A stretch of DNA of 64,000 nucleotides from Clostridium sp. MB40-C1 (GTDB taxonomy: Bacteria > Bacillota > Clostridia > Clostridiales > Clostridiaceae): the NCBI RefSeq assembly GCF_030913655.1, contig NZ_CP133189.1:3710001-3774000 (forward strand), in the 5' to 3' direction. The notes below the pieces were generated by a model. The model was not told where the DNA came from. It saw only the letters and a program-made list of their open reading frames with translations, and made no database searches. Shown in pieces: positions 1 to 8,813 of this stretch. The position numbers were made by a program, and so were the translations under genes. Position 1 is the stretch's first letter, and each line of letters starts with the position of its first letter.

Positions 1-800
1 GAAAATCAATACAAGAAGGTGGAGGTCATTATCGTTTTTCAGGACCTTTAGGAGTTGGAATTGCAAATGTAGGAGATTCATTTATGGCTATTAAAAAGCT
101 AGTATTTGATGAGAATAAGCTTACTTTAGACAAGCTAAAAGAAGCTATTGACACAAACTTTGGTGAAGCTGAAACTGATAGATTAAGGAAAAGAGAATTA
201 GAACAGATTGAACAAATGCTTCTTCATAGATCTCCTAAATTTGGAAATGATATAGATGAAGTTGATGAATTTACTCGTGAAGGGGCACTTATTTATTGCA
301 AAGAAGTAGAAAAACATACAAACCAACGTGGGGGAAAATTTATACCAGGATTATACCCTGTTTCTAACAATGTACATTTAGGAAGTTTAGTAGGAGCAAC
401 TCCAGATGGAAGAAAAGCATTTGAACCATTAGCAGACGGGGTATCTCCTACTAGAGGAGCTGATATTAAGGGTCCAACCGCTGCAGCAAATTCTGTAGCA
501 AAATTAGAGCATTTTATTGCACCAAGTGGAACGTTATTTAATCAAAAATTTAATCCAAATTGTTTACAGGGAGATAATGGATTGAAAAATTTAGGATCAT
601 TAATACGTAGTTATTTTGATCAAAAAGGTATGCATATACAATTTAATGTAGTTGATAAAAATATTCTTATAGATGCGCAAAAACATCCAGAAAAATATAG
701 GGATTTAATAGTACGTGTTGCGGGATATAGTGCTCAATTTGTTTGTTTGGATAAAGGAGTTCAAGACGATATTATTAAAAGAACGGAACAAAATTTTTAA
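1..800 (+). CDS. Glycyl radical enzyme, C-terminal part (PFL-like dehydratase/lyase family)
   Basis: Open reading continues from before the window (frame beginning at base 3), so only about the last 266 residues are present. The visible part has the family C-terminal region: an ATPDGRKAFEPLADGVSP stretch, GPTAAANSVAKL, and the glycyl radical loop RVAGYSAQF near the end, where the Gly carries the radical. The protein ends in IIKRTEQ, as in dehydratase-type glycyl radical enzymes (glycerol, propanediol and hydroxyproline dehydratases, choline lyase). The active-site Cys and substrate pocket lie upstream, so the substrate cannot be assigned. The radical-SAM activase follows 83 bases downstream, which confirms the family. 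The enzyme would be cytoplasmic and active only without oxygen. Confidence 0.9.
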   Translation, partial: KSIQEGGGHYRFSGPLGVGIANVGDSFMAIKKLVFDENKLTLDKLKEAIDTNFGEAETDRLRKRELEQIEQMLLHRSPKFGNDIDEVDEFTREGALIYCKEVEKHTNQRGGKFIPGLYPVSNNVHLGSLVGATPDGRKAFEPLADGVSPTRGADIKGPTAAANSVAKLEHFIAPSGTLFNQKFNPNCLQGDNGLKNLGSLIRSYFDQKGMHIQFNVVDKNILIDAQKHPEKYRDLIVRVAGYSAQFVCLDKGVQDDIIKRTEQNF

Positions 801-820
801 AAATATATTTTAAATTACAT

Positions 821-849
821 TTAAGGCTTGAGTATTTTTCAAGCCTTAA
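821..849 (+). terminator. Hairpin between glycyl radical enzyme and activase
   Basis: A perfect 11-bp stem (TTAAGGCTTGA with TCAAGCCTTAA, 7-base loop) followed by an AT-rich but not purely T tract. It lies in the 83-base gap between enzyme and activase. It may be a leaky terminator or a stabiliser that makes more enzyme mRNA than activase mRNA. Stem seen directly; role inferred. Confidence 0.5.
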
Positions 850-883
850 AATTTAATTAATTTTAAAAGGGGAAGATAAGGCT

Positions 884-1816
884 ATGTTAAAAAATGAAGT
901 TAATTATGAAGAAAAAGGGATAGTTTTTAACATACAAAGATTTTCTGTAAATGATGGACCTGGTTTGAGAACTATAGTGTTTTTAAAAGGCTGCCCTTTA
1001 TCTTGTCGTTGGTGTAGTAATCCAGAATCTCAAAATAAGCATAGACAAGTAATGTTTAATATTAAGAACTGTATTGACTGTCACCAATGTGAAAAAGTCT
1101 GTAAAATGACAGCTATTGATTTTAAGTTTAATTATAGGATAGATAGAAGCAAATGTATGAACTGTGGTGAATGTACAGAAAACTGTTATTCAGGAGCTCT
1201 TGTTATGTCTGGAGAACAAATAACAGTGCAACAGGTTATGGAAGAGTTAAAGAAAGATTCTGTACAATTCAGGCGTTCAAAAGGTGGAGTTACTCTTTCA
1301 GGTGGAGAACCATTAATGCAGTCTAAATTTGCTTTGGAATTGTTGAAAGCCTGTAAAAGTATAGGATGGCATACTACTATAGAAACGACAGCTTATTGTC
1401 GAGAAGAAGTAATAGAGGATATATTACCTTGGGTTGATTTAGTGCTTTTAGATATTAAGACATTGGATACAAATAAGCATTTTGAATATATTGGAGTAAA
1501 TAATGAGCCTATATTAGAAAATGTAAAAAGAATTACACAATCCGATGTGGAAACTATAATTAGAGTTCCAGTTATTCCAGAATTTAATGCTGATAAAGAA
1601 AGTATTAAGCATATAGCTGAGTTTGCTAAAAATTTAAGAACAATAAAAGAAATACATCTTTTGCCATATCATAAATTTGGAACAAACAAGTATGAATATA
1701 TAGGAAGAGAGTATGGTATGAGAAAAGAAATTAATACTCCAAGTAATAATACAATGGCTAAATTTAAAACGATTGTAGAAGATTTAGGAATATGCTGTAA
1801 TATTGGAGCACATTAA
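884..1816 (+). CDS. Glycyl radical enzyme activating protein (radical SAM)
   Basis: A 310-residue radical SAM enzyme that installs the glycyl radical on the preceding enzyme using S-adenosylmethionine. The cluster motif CPLSCRWC (C-x3-C-x2-C) is near residue 40. Two ferredoxin-like 4Fe-4S motifs follow at about residues 62-110 (CIDCHQCEKVC and CMNCGECTENC). These mark the longer activases of dehydratase and decarboxylase systems, not the short PflA. TLSGGEPLMQ is the SAM-binding GGE motif. The start has a good AAGGGGA ribosome site. Length is normal for the family. Substrate specificity follows the partner and is unknown. Confidence 0.93.
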   Translation: MLKNEVNYEEKGIVFNIQRFSVNDGPGLRTIVFLKGCPLSCRWCSNPESQNKHRQVMFNIKNCIDCHQCEKVCKMTAIDFKFNYRIDRSKCMNCGECTENCYSGALVMSGEQITVQQVMEELKKDSVQFRRSKGGVTLSGGEPLMQSKFALELLKACKSIGWHTTIETTAYCREEVIEDILPWVDLVLLDIKTLDTNKHFEYIGVNNEPILENVKRITQSDVETIIRVPVIPEFNADKESIKHIAEFAKNLRTIKEIHLLPYHKFGTNKYEYIGREYGMRKEINTPSNNTMAKFKTIVEDLGICCNIGAH

Positions 1817-1936
1817 GTTAGTTAGGGTAGAAAATAGAAAAAACCCCTTCTAGTGAAGATTTGACAGTGAAAAGTTTTACACCATATATATGATTAATTG
1901 ACAATTAAATTATGATAAGGTAGCATATGATTATAG

Positions 1937-1945
1937 TGGTATAAT
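1937..1945 (+). promoter_or_regulatory. Extended -10 promoter candidate
   Basis: TGGTATAAT (TGnTATAAT) lies 38 bases before the start of the secreted protein gene at 1983. A TTGACA at 1898-1903 is too far away to be its -35; with a 17-base spacer it could instead serve a weak TAGCAT at 1921. Inferred from motif only. Confidence 0.45.
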
Positions 1946-1982
1946 AAGTAATAAAATTGCAAGATAAGAAGGGGGAAAAGTA

Positions 1983-3371
1983 ATGAAATCAAAAAAAATC
2001 ATGGCAATAACGTTAGCAGCAGGGGTATTTATTGGAGGAGTTGGAGTTTCACCAGTTAAAGCTTTTGCAACAACAGAAAATAAGGTACAAGCTAAAGTAA
2101 GTACACAAAAAGAACTTCAAAGTAAGGTGTACAAGCTATTAAATAAAATTAAAGTTAATCCCAATGAAAAAGATATTAAAGAGGCTAGAAGAGTAATAGG
2201 TGATATAGACAATCATTCATATAGATCATCATGTTCTTATCTTTTAGATTTATATATTAATAAGAATATAGATAAAAATATCTCTTCTATAGATGAATTA
2301 GTTAATGCATACAAAATGAATAAAAAAATTACTTCATGTGAAGTTGAACAAAATTTAGGAATAAAATTAGATGGAAAAAATTTATCTAAAGAAGATGAAA
2401 AAAGTTTAGCGCAAATACTTTCAATAATAAACTCATTAAATGTAAAAACAGATATCAAAACAGTATCAAGGGACGAAAATAAAAAGGCTGTTGCAGAAGG
2501 AAATGTCAAAGTTAGTGTCAATGGAGTTACTATGGATATGAAGGTTTGGTCAGATGTAGATATAACTGGAAGCAATCCAAAAATAAAATCTATAGTAGAG
2601 ATCCCAGAAGCACTAAAAGTAATTATGCCAGCAGAGTATAAAGATAAAAAATATTTTGTTTATGATATTAGTAAAATACTTCCAAATTCAGAAGCAGTAG
2701 AAGCTACTAAGATGATAGATTTTCAAAAATTAATAAATTCAGCTACTAATTTTGGTGTTAGTTTCAATGAAAGCTTTGCAAACTTTATAAAAATAGCAGA
2801 TGCAAAATATGATATTGTTTCAAAGGGTGATGCATCTAAATTAGGTAATAATTCAGTTAAAGCTTATAAGATTGATTTGAATAATGAAAAATTAATAAAT
2901 GTAATAAAATATGCTCTAAAAGATAAAAAAATGACTGGATTAGTAAAGGATTATATAAATGATATAATGGCTCTTGATCCTAATTATAGTGGAACTAAAG
3001 TTACAGATGAACAATTATCAGCAGCTTTAAATCAAACTATAATGATATTAGATAAGATGAAAGATGCAGTTCAAATAGATATAAGTATTGATGTTGGTGT
3101 AGATAAGAATGGATATGTTTCATACAATAAAGGCAATGTAAAGTTTACAGTTAATGTAGGCGAAATACCAAAGATGTCAGGAGATATACAACCTAAAAAA
3201 GATATAGTAAATACAAATTCAATTTATACACTATTATTTGATTTTGATTCAAATATAAGTAAAATAAATGAAGATATAAAAACTAATCCTATGCCAGAAG
3301 TAAATGAAAAAAATTCTATAGATTATATGGATTTTGTAACGAGCTTAGCAAAGCAAAATCCAAATAAATAA
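1983..3371 (+). CDS. Secreted protein of unknown function
   Basis: A 462-residue protein with a clear Sec signal peptide: a basic start (MKSKKIM), a hydrophobic core, and a likely cut after AFA at about residue 29. There is no lipobox, LPXTG or wall-binding repeat. The mature part is Lys/Asp/Asn-rich and alternates beta-rich stretches (about 145-240 and 365-400) with helical ones. I do not recognise a family. The gene is monocistronic, with its own promoter candidate, a GAAGGGGG ribosome site and a strong downstream terminator. Export is well supported; function is unknown. Confidence 0.8.
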   Translation: MKSKKIMAITLAAGVFIGGVGVSPVKAFATTENKVQAKVSTQKELQSKVYKLLNKIKVNPNEKDIKEARRVIGDIDNHSYRSSCSYLLDLYINKNIDKNISSIDELVNAYKMNKKITSCEVEQNLGIKLDGKNLSKEDEKSLAQILSIINSLNVKTDIKTVSRDENKKAVAEGNVKVSVNGVTMDMKVWSDVDITGSNPKIKSIVEIPEALKVIMPAEYKDKKYFVYDISKILPNSEAVEATKMIDFQKLINSATNFGVSFNESFANFIKIADAKYDIVSKGDASKLGNNSVKAYKIDLNNEKLINVIKYALKDKKMTGLVKDYINDIMALDPNYSGTKVTDEQLSAALNQTIMILDKMKDAVQIDISIDVGVDKNGYVSYNKGNVKFTVNVGEIPKMSGDIQPKKDIVNTNSIYTLLFDFDSNISKINEDIKTNPMPEVNEKNSIDYMDFVTSLAKQNPNK

Positions 3372-3382
3372 AATAAATAATT

Positions 3383-3434
3383 ATAAGATCCTAATACATT
3401 GTTTTATTACAATATATATTAGGATCTTATTTTG
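3383..3434 (+). terminator. Rho-independent terminator
   Basis: A perfect 14-bp stem (ATAAGATCCTAATA with its complement at 3417-3430), with a small inner ATTGT/ACAAT stem and then TTTT. It ends the secreted-protein gene. Confidence 0.85.
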
Positions 3435-3754
3435 TAATGTAAAAGAGATGTTTACAAGGTAGATACAAGTTTAAGATAAGTTTGAAACAAGCTATATGTA
3501 AACTTAAATATAATTGAGGATATTACTATGCAAAGGATAAAATACAATTGTAAATACTGTTTTGAGGAGTATTTATAATTTTTGTAAAATAAGTAGTTTA
3601 TTTTTATAAAATAAACTATAGAAATTTTATAAAAAACCGATAAAAAATATGGATATTTAAATTATGGTAAATTTAAAACTAATTAAGTCCAAATTTTTCT
3701 GATATAATATCATTTGGAAAATTATAATAAACTTGTGGAGTAAAGGAGGAACAT
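3435..3754 (+). promoter_or_regulatory. Intergenic region with extended -10 promoter
   Basis: A 320-base AT-rich gap. TGATATAAT at 3700-3708 is an extended -10 box about 45 bases before the next start, and AAAGGAGGA precedes the ATG at 3755. No convincing gene is seen; a 16-codon ORF at about 3529 is too short to call. Confidence 0.5.
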
Positions 3755-5644
3755 ATGAGGAAGTTAAAAAATACTATGCTTTTGTTGTTTACATTAAGCA
3801 TATGTATACTATTTACCAATGTCGAAGCTTTTGCTAAAGTTTCATCTACTCAAGTACAGTCTTTCAATATAACACCAGTATCGAAGACTTCGGATTATGT
3901 AGTAGGCAAGCAGTATAAAGTTACAGCAAAAGCCACAAGCATAAATAATCCAGAATATAGATTTTGGGTGGGAAATTTAAAAACAGGGAAGTGGAAAATT
4001 TTAAAAGATTATAGTACAACTAATACTATAACATGGACACCTACACAAGCAGGAAGATTTGAAGTTTCTGTTCATGTAAGAGATAAGAAAAGTAAAGCAG
4101 CTTATGAAGCTGTAAAGTATGAAGATCTGGATGTTAAATCATCGACTTCAAAGCCGGGGACAAGCATAAAAACGACTATAAAAAATTTATCTATAGAAGA
4201 CTTAAGTGGAAATTCTAAGTACATAGTAGGGAATAAATGCAAAATAACTGCTAATGCTATAAGCACTAATGGACCTGAATATAAATTTTGGGTATCTGAT
4301 TTGAAAAAAGGAGATAGAAAACTTCTTAGAGATTATAGTGAAAGTAGCAGTGTAACATGGACACCTACAAGTAAGGGTAAATTTGAAATAATTGTGTATG
4401 CAAGAGATAAGAAAAGTAAAGTAGATTATGAATGTATAAATTATAAGGGTATAGAGGTTGTTTCTAGTGGAGATGGTGTAACAAAGCCTACTGTAAAAAC
4501 AGTTGTAAAAAATTTTTCTGTAGAAGCTTTAAATGGAAAAGCTAAATATACAGTGGGAAATAAACATAAAGTAACAGCTAATGGGGTAAGTGCTAATAGT
4601 CCTCAGTATAGATTTTGGTTAGGAGATTTAAAAACAGGAAAATGGAAAATACTTAAGGATTATAGTTCAACTAACACTATAACATGGACACCTACACAAA
4701 AAGGAAGATTTGAGGTATCTGTGCATGTAAGAGATAGTAAAAGCAAAGCTGATTATGAAGTTGTAAAATTTGAAGATATAGATATTATATCTACTTCACA
4801 AGGAAATACAGATGATAATACTAAACCAGGTAAAGATACAGATATTAAACCGTCTATAAAAACAACTGTAAAAAACTTTTCTATAGATAACTTAGATGGA
4901 GATTCAAAATATATAGTAGCAAATAGATATAAAGTGACAGCTGATGCTTTAAGTAATAATAATCCTCAATATAGATTTTGGGTAGGAAATTTAGATACAG
5001 GAAAGTGGCAAATTCTTAAAGATTATAGTTCAACTAATACTATAACGTGGGTACCAACATCAAAAGGAAGATTTGAGGTATCTGTTCATGTTAGAGATAG
5101 TAAAAGCAAAGTGGATTATGAAGCTGTAAAATTTGAAGATGTATTTGTGGATTCTGGTGCACATATACAGTCAAGAAAACAATCTCAATTACAAACGAAC
5201 TTAGTTAATTATTTATTGGCGAGTAAAAGTAATAGAGATTCGGTTATGAAGAGAGCAATAGAACTTCATGATGGAGACGAGAGTAATACTTGTGTGTATT
5301 TTACAAGTGAGGCATTAAGAAGAGCTGGACTAAAAAATTTACCTACATATGTATGTAATACTCGTCAGCTTAGCACAAAATTAACTAGTTATGGATGGGG
5401 TAAATGTGCAGATTATACTAAACTCTTACCAGGAGATTTATGTTTTAGTATAAATGGAGGTTCAGGGTATCCTACACATGTGTATACTTTTGTAAGTTGG
5501 GTAAAAGAAGGAGATTATGTATGGGCTAACATAGTTGATAATCAACGCTCAAGATTTAATGGTGAACCTCTTCATAAAAGAACAATCATCCGTAGTACAG
5601 AATTGTTTGATAAATTTCAGTATTTTATGTACAAGCCACGTTAA
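3755..5644 (+). CDS. Secreted repeat protein with C-terminal papain-like (NlpC/P60 or CHAP type) domain
   Basis: A 629-residue exported protein. The signal peptide is residues 1 to about 27 (hydrophobic core LLLFTLSICILF, cut near AFA). Four similar repeats of about 90 residues follow, with conserved YRFWVGNL-like tryptophans near residues 71, 178, 288 and 409, then DYS, TITWTPT and FEVSVHVRDKKSK. These resemble the clostridial triple-tyrosine (Y_Y_Y) wall-associated repeat. Residues about 480-629 look like a papain-fold amidase: Cys in SNTCVYFTSEAL, His in YPTHVYTF and a polar residue in NIVDNQ. The likely role is remodelling or hydrolysis of peptidoglycan outside the cell, with the repeats as binding arms. 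Repeats 1, 3 and 4 are closer to each other than to repeat 2. Catalytic assignment is by motif only. Confidence 0.75.
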   Translation: MRKLKNTMLLLFTLSICILFTNVEAFAKVSSTQVQSFNITPVSKTSDYVVGKQYKVTAKATSINNPEYRFWVGNLKTGKWKILKDYSTTNTITWTPTQAGRFEVSVHVRDKKSKAAYEAVKYEDLDVKSSTSKPGTSIKTTIKNLSIEDLSGNSKYIVGNKCKITANAISTNGPEYKFWVSDLKKGDRKLLRDYSESSSVTWTPTSKGKFEIIVYARDKKSKVDYECINYKGIEVVSSGDGVTKPTVKTVVKNFSVEALNGKAKYTVGNKHKVTANGVSANSPQYRFWLGDLKTGKWKILKDYSSTNTITWTPTQKGRFEVSVHVRDSKSKADYEVVKFEDIDIISTSQGNTDDNTKPGKDTDIKPSIKTTVKNFSIDNLDGDSKYIVANRYKVTADALSNNNPQYRFWVGNLDTGKWQILKDYSSTNTITWVPTSKGRFEVSVHVRDSKSKVDYEAVKFEDVFVDSGAHIQSRKQSQLQTNLVNYLLASKSNRDSVMKRAIELHDGDESNTCVYFTSEALRRAGLKNLPTYVCNTRQLSTKLTSYGWGKCADYTKLLPGDLCFSINGGSGYPTHVYTFVSWVKEGDYVWANIVDNQRSRFNGEPLHKRTIIRSTELFDKFQYFMYKPR

Positions 5645-5712
5645 AATTTTGATGAAAATTTTTAGATGAATGCATAGGGCAAGATTCATTTAAAATATAG
5701 CTTAATATATAG

Positions 5713-5767
5713 AGACTAGTAAAAGGAATTGATAAAAATTCTACTTTTGCTAGTCTTTTGATTTTTA
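5713..5767 (+). terminator. Rho-independent terminator
   Basis: Stem AGACTAGTAAAAG with CTTTTGCTAGTCT (one mismatch), then a T-rich tail, after the secreted hydrolase gene. Confidence 0.75.
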
Positions 5768-5976
5768 TAGGAATATAATTAATTATTGTTTTAGTTAAAA
5801 CATTATACTAAGAGCACTAAATAAGATTTTAAAACGACTAAAATAAACCTATTTTAAAATGAAAATATAAAATAGTACTTGTATCTTTCTATAAAAAATA
5901 GTATATTATTAATAATAAATATTAATTAATAATAAATATTTATTATTAATAGTAAATAAGTAGAGGGTGACAATGT

Positions 5977-6552
5977 ATGAAATATTTATTTTTAGAATAT
6001 CCTAAATGTAGTACTTGTAAAAAAGCTAAGAAGTGGTTAGAAGAAAATAATATTATATTTGAAGATAGACATATTGTTGAGAAAAATCCGACAAAGGAAG
6101 ATCTAACTGAATGGATTGAAAAAAGCGGACTTCCAGTAAGCAAGTTTTTCAATACAAGTGGAGTTTTATATAGAGAAATGAATTTAAAAGAGAGAGTTAA
6201 AACGGCAGAAAAAGATGAGTTAATTGATATATTGTCAACTAATGGAATGTTAGTTAAACGTCCATTAGTTATAATGGATAAATTTATTTTAGTTGGTTTT
6301 AAAGAAGATGAGTGGAGGAAGAAGTTATTAGAAGATAAAAAATATAAGAAAAATATTGAAGGAGGAATAATAATGGATAATATAGAAAGCGTATTAAATG
6401 CTTTAAAAAATTCAAAAGAACCAATGAAATCAGGTGAAATAGCTGAAACAACTGGAATTGATAAGAAAGAGGTAGATAAGGCTATCAAAAAATTAAAATC
6501 AGAAGAGAAAATTAGTTCTCCTAAGAGATGTTACTATTCAATAAATGAGTAA
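5977..6552 (+). CDS. ArsC/Spx-family thioredoxin-fold protein fused to a helix-turn-helix domain
   Basis: 191 residues. Residues 1 to about 120 match the ArsC/Spx/YfgD family: a start with CSTC (Cys10 and Cys13), KKAKKWLEE, TEWIEKSG, and RPLVIMDKFILVGFKEDEW near the end of the fold. The CxxC is Spx-like and lacks the Arg-rich site of true arsenate reductase, so arsenate reduction is uncertain. From Met133 the sequence is a small winged-helix-like module (SGEIAETTGIDKKEVDKAIKKL). A strong GGAGG lies eight bases before the in-frame ATG at 6373, so the 59-residue HTH part may also be made alone. The ORF is intact across the junction. A redox-sensing regulator is a plausible but unproven role. 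Confidence 0.8.
   Translation: MKYLFLEYPKCSTCKKAKKWLEENNIIFEDRHIVEKNPTKEDLTEWIEKSGLPVSKFFNTSGVLYREMNLKERVKTAEKDELIDILSTNGMLVKRPLVIMDKFILVGFKEDEWRKKLLEDKKYKKNIEGGIIMDNIESVLNALKNSKEPMKSGEIAETTGIDKKEVDKAIKKLKSEEKISSPKRCYYSINE
6361..6375 (+). promoter_or_regulatory. Internal ribosome binding site and start inside the ArsC-HTH gene
   Basis: GGAGG at 6361-6365, a short spacer, then ATG at 6373-6375 in the same frame as the 191-residue ORF, exactly where the HTH module begins. Consistent with separate production of a 59-residue HTH protein. Seen in sequence; usage inferred. Confidence 0.5.
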
Positions 6553-6560
6553 TTTTTATT

Positions 6561-6750
6561 AATTGAGGAAATTGCATAATTGAAAAATATATAACTCCAT
6601 GCAAGTTTCATTGTTTACTGCTTCGAAAATTTCTCTTATCAAGGTTTAGAATAAGCTTAAGATGTAGTAAAAGAGAAATTTTAAGGCGCTGCTCACAACA
6701 AAACTTGCATTCCATATTTTCAATTTGTAATTATGCAATTTGCTTAATTA
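6561..6750. repeat. Long imperfect palindrome (P1)
   Basis: About 80-base arms. The left arm runs from 6561 through AAATTGCATAATT, GCAAGTTT and AAATTTCTCTT. The right arm is its reverse complement with a few mismatches and one small gap, ending with AATTATGCAATTT near 6741. It lies between convergent genes (ArsC-HTH on +, brnQ on -), before a second ordinary terminator at 6849. No ORF is seen. RNA from either strand would fold into one long hairpin. Confidence 0.8.
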
Positions 6751-6848
6751 AGATACTGGAGATGTAATTTAAAAAATAGTGTGTTTAATGAGTTGAACAA
6801 TATTTTGATGAACTAAAATAAATTAAGTAATTAACTTAATCTATATTT

Positions 6849-6898
6849 AAAAGGTGGATTATTTATAGCTTATATTGCTGTATATATCCACCTTTTTT
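6849..6898. terminator. Bidirectional terminator between ArsC-HTH and brnQ
   Basis: AAAAGGTGGAT pairs with ATCCACCTTTT across about 25 bases, followed by T6 on +. On the minus strand it also ends in a T run, so it can serve brnQ. Confidence 0.75.
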
Positions 6899-6919
6899 AT
6901 TTAATTAATTATTTTTAGT

Positions 6920-8251
6920 TTAATTAGATTCAACATTAACTAAAGATCTCTTAGGTAATGATATGATAAAACCGACTAATGCACCAATTACCGCAGGTAC
7001 AAGCCAACCAAGACCTTTTGAGTAAAGTGGTAAATAATTAAATAAATTTATTAAGAAATCTAGTTTAAAACCAAATTCTTTAAGAGAATCTATAATGCTT
7101 ACAAAAGATACAAAAAGTAGACTCCATCTATAAACACTAGAACTACCTCCAAAAAAGTCATTAGCTAGAGAGAGTACTATAAGGGTAAGAGCAACAGGAT
7201 ATATAGCAGTTAAAACTGGTACAGATATTGAAAGAATTTTAGTTAATCCCATATTTGCAAAAACCATACTAGAAGAACATAATATTTTAACCCAAGTTTT
7301 ATAAGATACTTTTGGTATTAATCTTGTAAAGTATTGGCTACATGATGTTATAAGTCCAACAGAAGTAGTTAAACAAGCTAGTGAAAATATTATGCCTAAT
7401 AATACAGCGCCAGGTTTACCAAATAAGTAGAGTACTATATTAGTTAGTATTTCTGCTCCGTTTTGAGTATTAGGGAATCTTATTTGGCTAGAAGCACCTA
7501 AATATGCCAACATACCATATATGATTGTTAAAAATAAACCTGCTATTAATCCAGCTTTTATAGAGTTAGACGTTATAGATTTTTCATCTTGTATTCCTTT
7601 TGCTTTAAGAGCTATTGAAATTACAATTCCAAAGTTTAATGCTGCTATAGCATCCATTGTCATATATCCATCTAAGAATCCTTTAAAAGCAGGGGATTCT
7701 ACATAATTTCCTTGTGCTAGAGCAGAAGGGCCTATAGGTTTAAATAAGCTACATATAAAAATAGTTGATATAAGTACTAATAATATTGGAGTTAAAATTT
7801 TACCAAAGCGATCCACTAGCTTTGATGGTGTTAAACAAAGCCAAAATGCTATTAGAAAATAACATAAGGTATATATAAAAAGAGCTAATTTACTTGAACT
7901 AATGGAAGATGGCAAAAATGGAGCTACTCCCATTTCAAAAGCTAAACTTCCTGCACGAGGTATGCCTAGGAAAGGTCCTATTGCTAAATATATTATAATT
8001 GTAAATACAACTGCAAAATATATATGTACACGGCTAGCTAAAGCATGAAGCCCACCAGCTTTAGAGATTGTTACAATAGCTAATATAGGAAATCCTACTG
8101 CAGATATAAGAAATCCACCTAAAGCAATCCAAGTAGAATTACCAGCTAGTTTACCTAAAAATGGTGGAAATATTAAATTTCCTGCCCCAAAGAATAAAGA
8201 AAAAGTCATTAAACTAATAAATATTAAATCTTTTTTTGATAAATTTTTCAT
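6920..8251 (-). CDS. brnQ: Branched-chain amino acid transport protein BrnQ
   Basis: A 443-residue integral membrane carrier of the LIVCS family that imports Ile, Leu and Val with a cation. The N-terminal LFFGAGNLIFPPFLGKLAG is the family signature, and about twelve hydrophobic segments follow. Length is typical. The start has a GGGGGCAT-type ribosome site. A T-box leader ending about 200 bases upstream (8449-8723) makes expression respond to an uncharged tRNA, which fits an amino-acid importer. The gene is monocistronic. Confidence 0.95.
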   Translation of the reverse strand: MKNLSKKDLIFISLMTFSLFFGAGNLIFPPFLGKLAGNSTWIALGGFLISAVGFPILAIVTISKAGGLHALASRVHIYFAVVFTIIIYLAIGPFLGIPRAGSLAFEMGVAPFLPSSISSSKLALFIYTLCYFLIAFWLCLTPSKLVDRFGKILTPILLVLISTIFICSLFKPIGPSALAQGNYVESPAFKGFLDGYMTMDAIAALNFGIVISIALKAKGIQDEKSITSNSIKAGLIAGLFLTIIYGMLAYLGASSQIRFPNTQNGAEILTNIVLYLFGKPGAVLLGIIFSLACLTTSVGLITSCSQYFTRLIPKVSYKTWVKILCSSSMVFANMGLTKILSISVPVLTAIYPVALTLIVLSLANDFFGGSSSVYRWSLLFVSFVSIIDSLKEFGFKLDFLINLFNYLPLYSKGLGWLVPAVIGALVGFIISLPKRSLVNVESN

Positions 8252-8448
8252 TTTTATGCCCCCTAAAATTTAAATGTTTTGTCAATGAAGAATAATGCCT
8301 ATTTCAGAATCCATATTAATCACATCCTTACTAGTTATAATGAGGTATGTTTTAAGATACTGTTCATTTAATCTAATTTAGAAGTGTAATTAGATTAAAG
8401 TTAATAATTTAAAACATATCCAAACAGTAATTAAAAAAATTTTAAAAT
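8252..8448 (-). other. Spacer between T-box terminator and brnQ start
   Basis: About 200 bases of AT-rich DNA with no ORF. It contains repeated GTTT/AAAC-rich short inverted stretches around 8345-8425 (TATGTTTTAAGATACTGTT and its near complement), possibly a second hairpin in the leader. No further function is seen. Confidence 0.4.
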
Positions 8449-8723
8449 AAAAAAGCTCGTCCCTTAAAAGAGACGAGCTATACTCGCGTTACCACTCTAC
8501 TTCAATAAAATCCAAAGAACTGCAAAAAGATTTTATTACACTTATCTACGTACAATATAATACGCGTTCCTTTTAACGGTGGACATCCGATAAGGCTTAC
8601 TAATGAAAGCTTCGGTCTTACTTCTCGGAGATGATTTTCAGCTATATTCTGAACATTGGCTTTCAGCATAATGCCAATTCTCTGTGGAACAGTTTTTATA
8701 ACGTACTTGTTCTCGTCATAGAA
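8449..8723 (-). promoter_or_regulatory. T-box leader for brnQ
   Basis: On the minus strand the T-box core reads AGTGGTAACGCG (complement of 8485-8496), followed by a terminator with the stem AGCTCGTCTC/GAGACGAGCT and T6 at 8450-8480. Upstream are stem I elements (AGAGAATTGGC and its partner) and GAAAATCATCTCC. Within it ATC (complement of 8633-8635) is the best specifier candidate, meaning tRNA-Ile. The family (RF00230) is clear from the core and terminator; the specifier is an inference made by eye. Confidence 0.9.
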
Positions 8724-8813
8724 TTTAATTTTTAATTTAAATATTTTATATCATAATATATAGAATATGTCAAATATTTTTTACTTATGGAAATTTCATA
8801 TTTCAAATAAAAT

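Noticed and set aside
3529-3579. 16-codon ORF with CxxC (MQRIKYNCKYCFEEYL)
   Set aside because: GAGG site present but too short to support without conservation.
5906-5955. AT-only palindrome (AATAATAAATATTTATTATT)
   Set aside because: Simple AT-rich sequence before a promoter; such palindromes are expected by chance at this composition.
5977-6376. True arsenate reductase
   Set aside because: CxxC pattern is Spx/YfgD-like, and no arsenic resistance genes are near.
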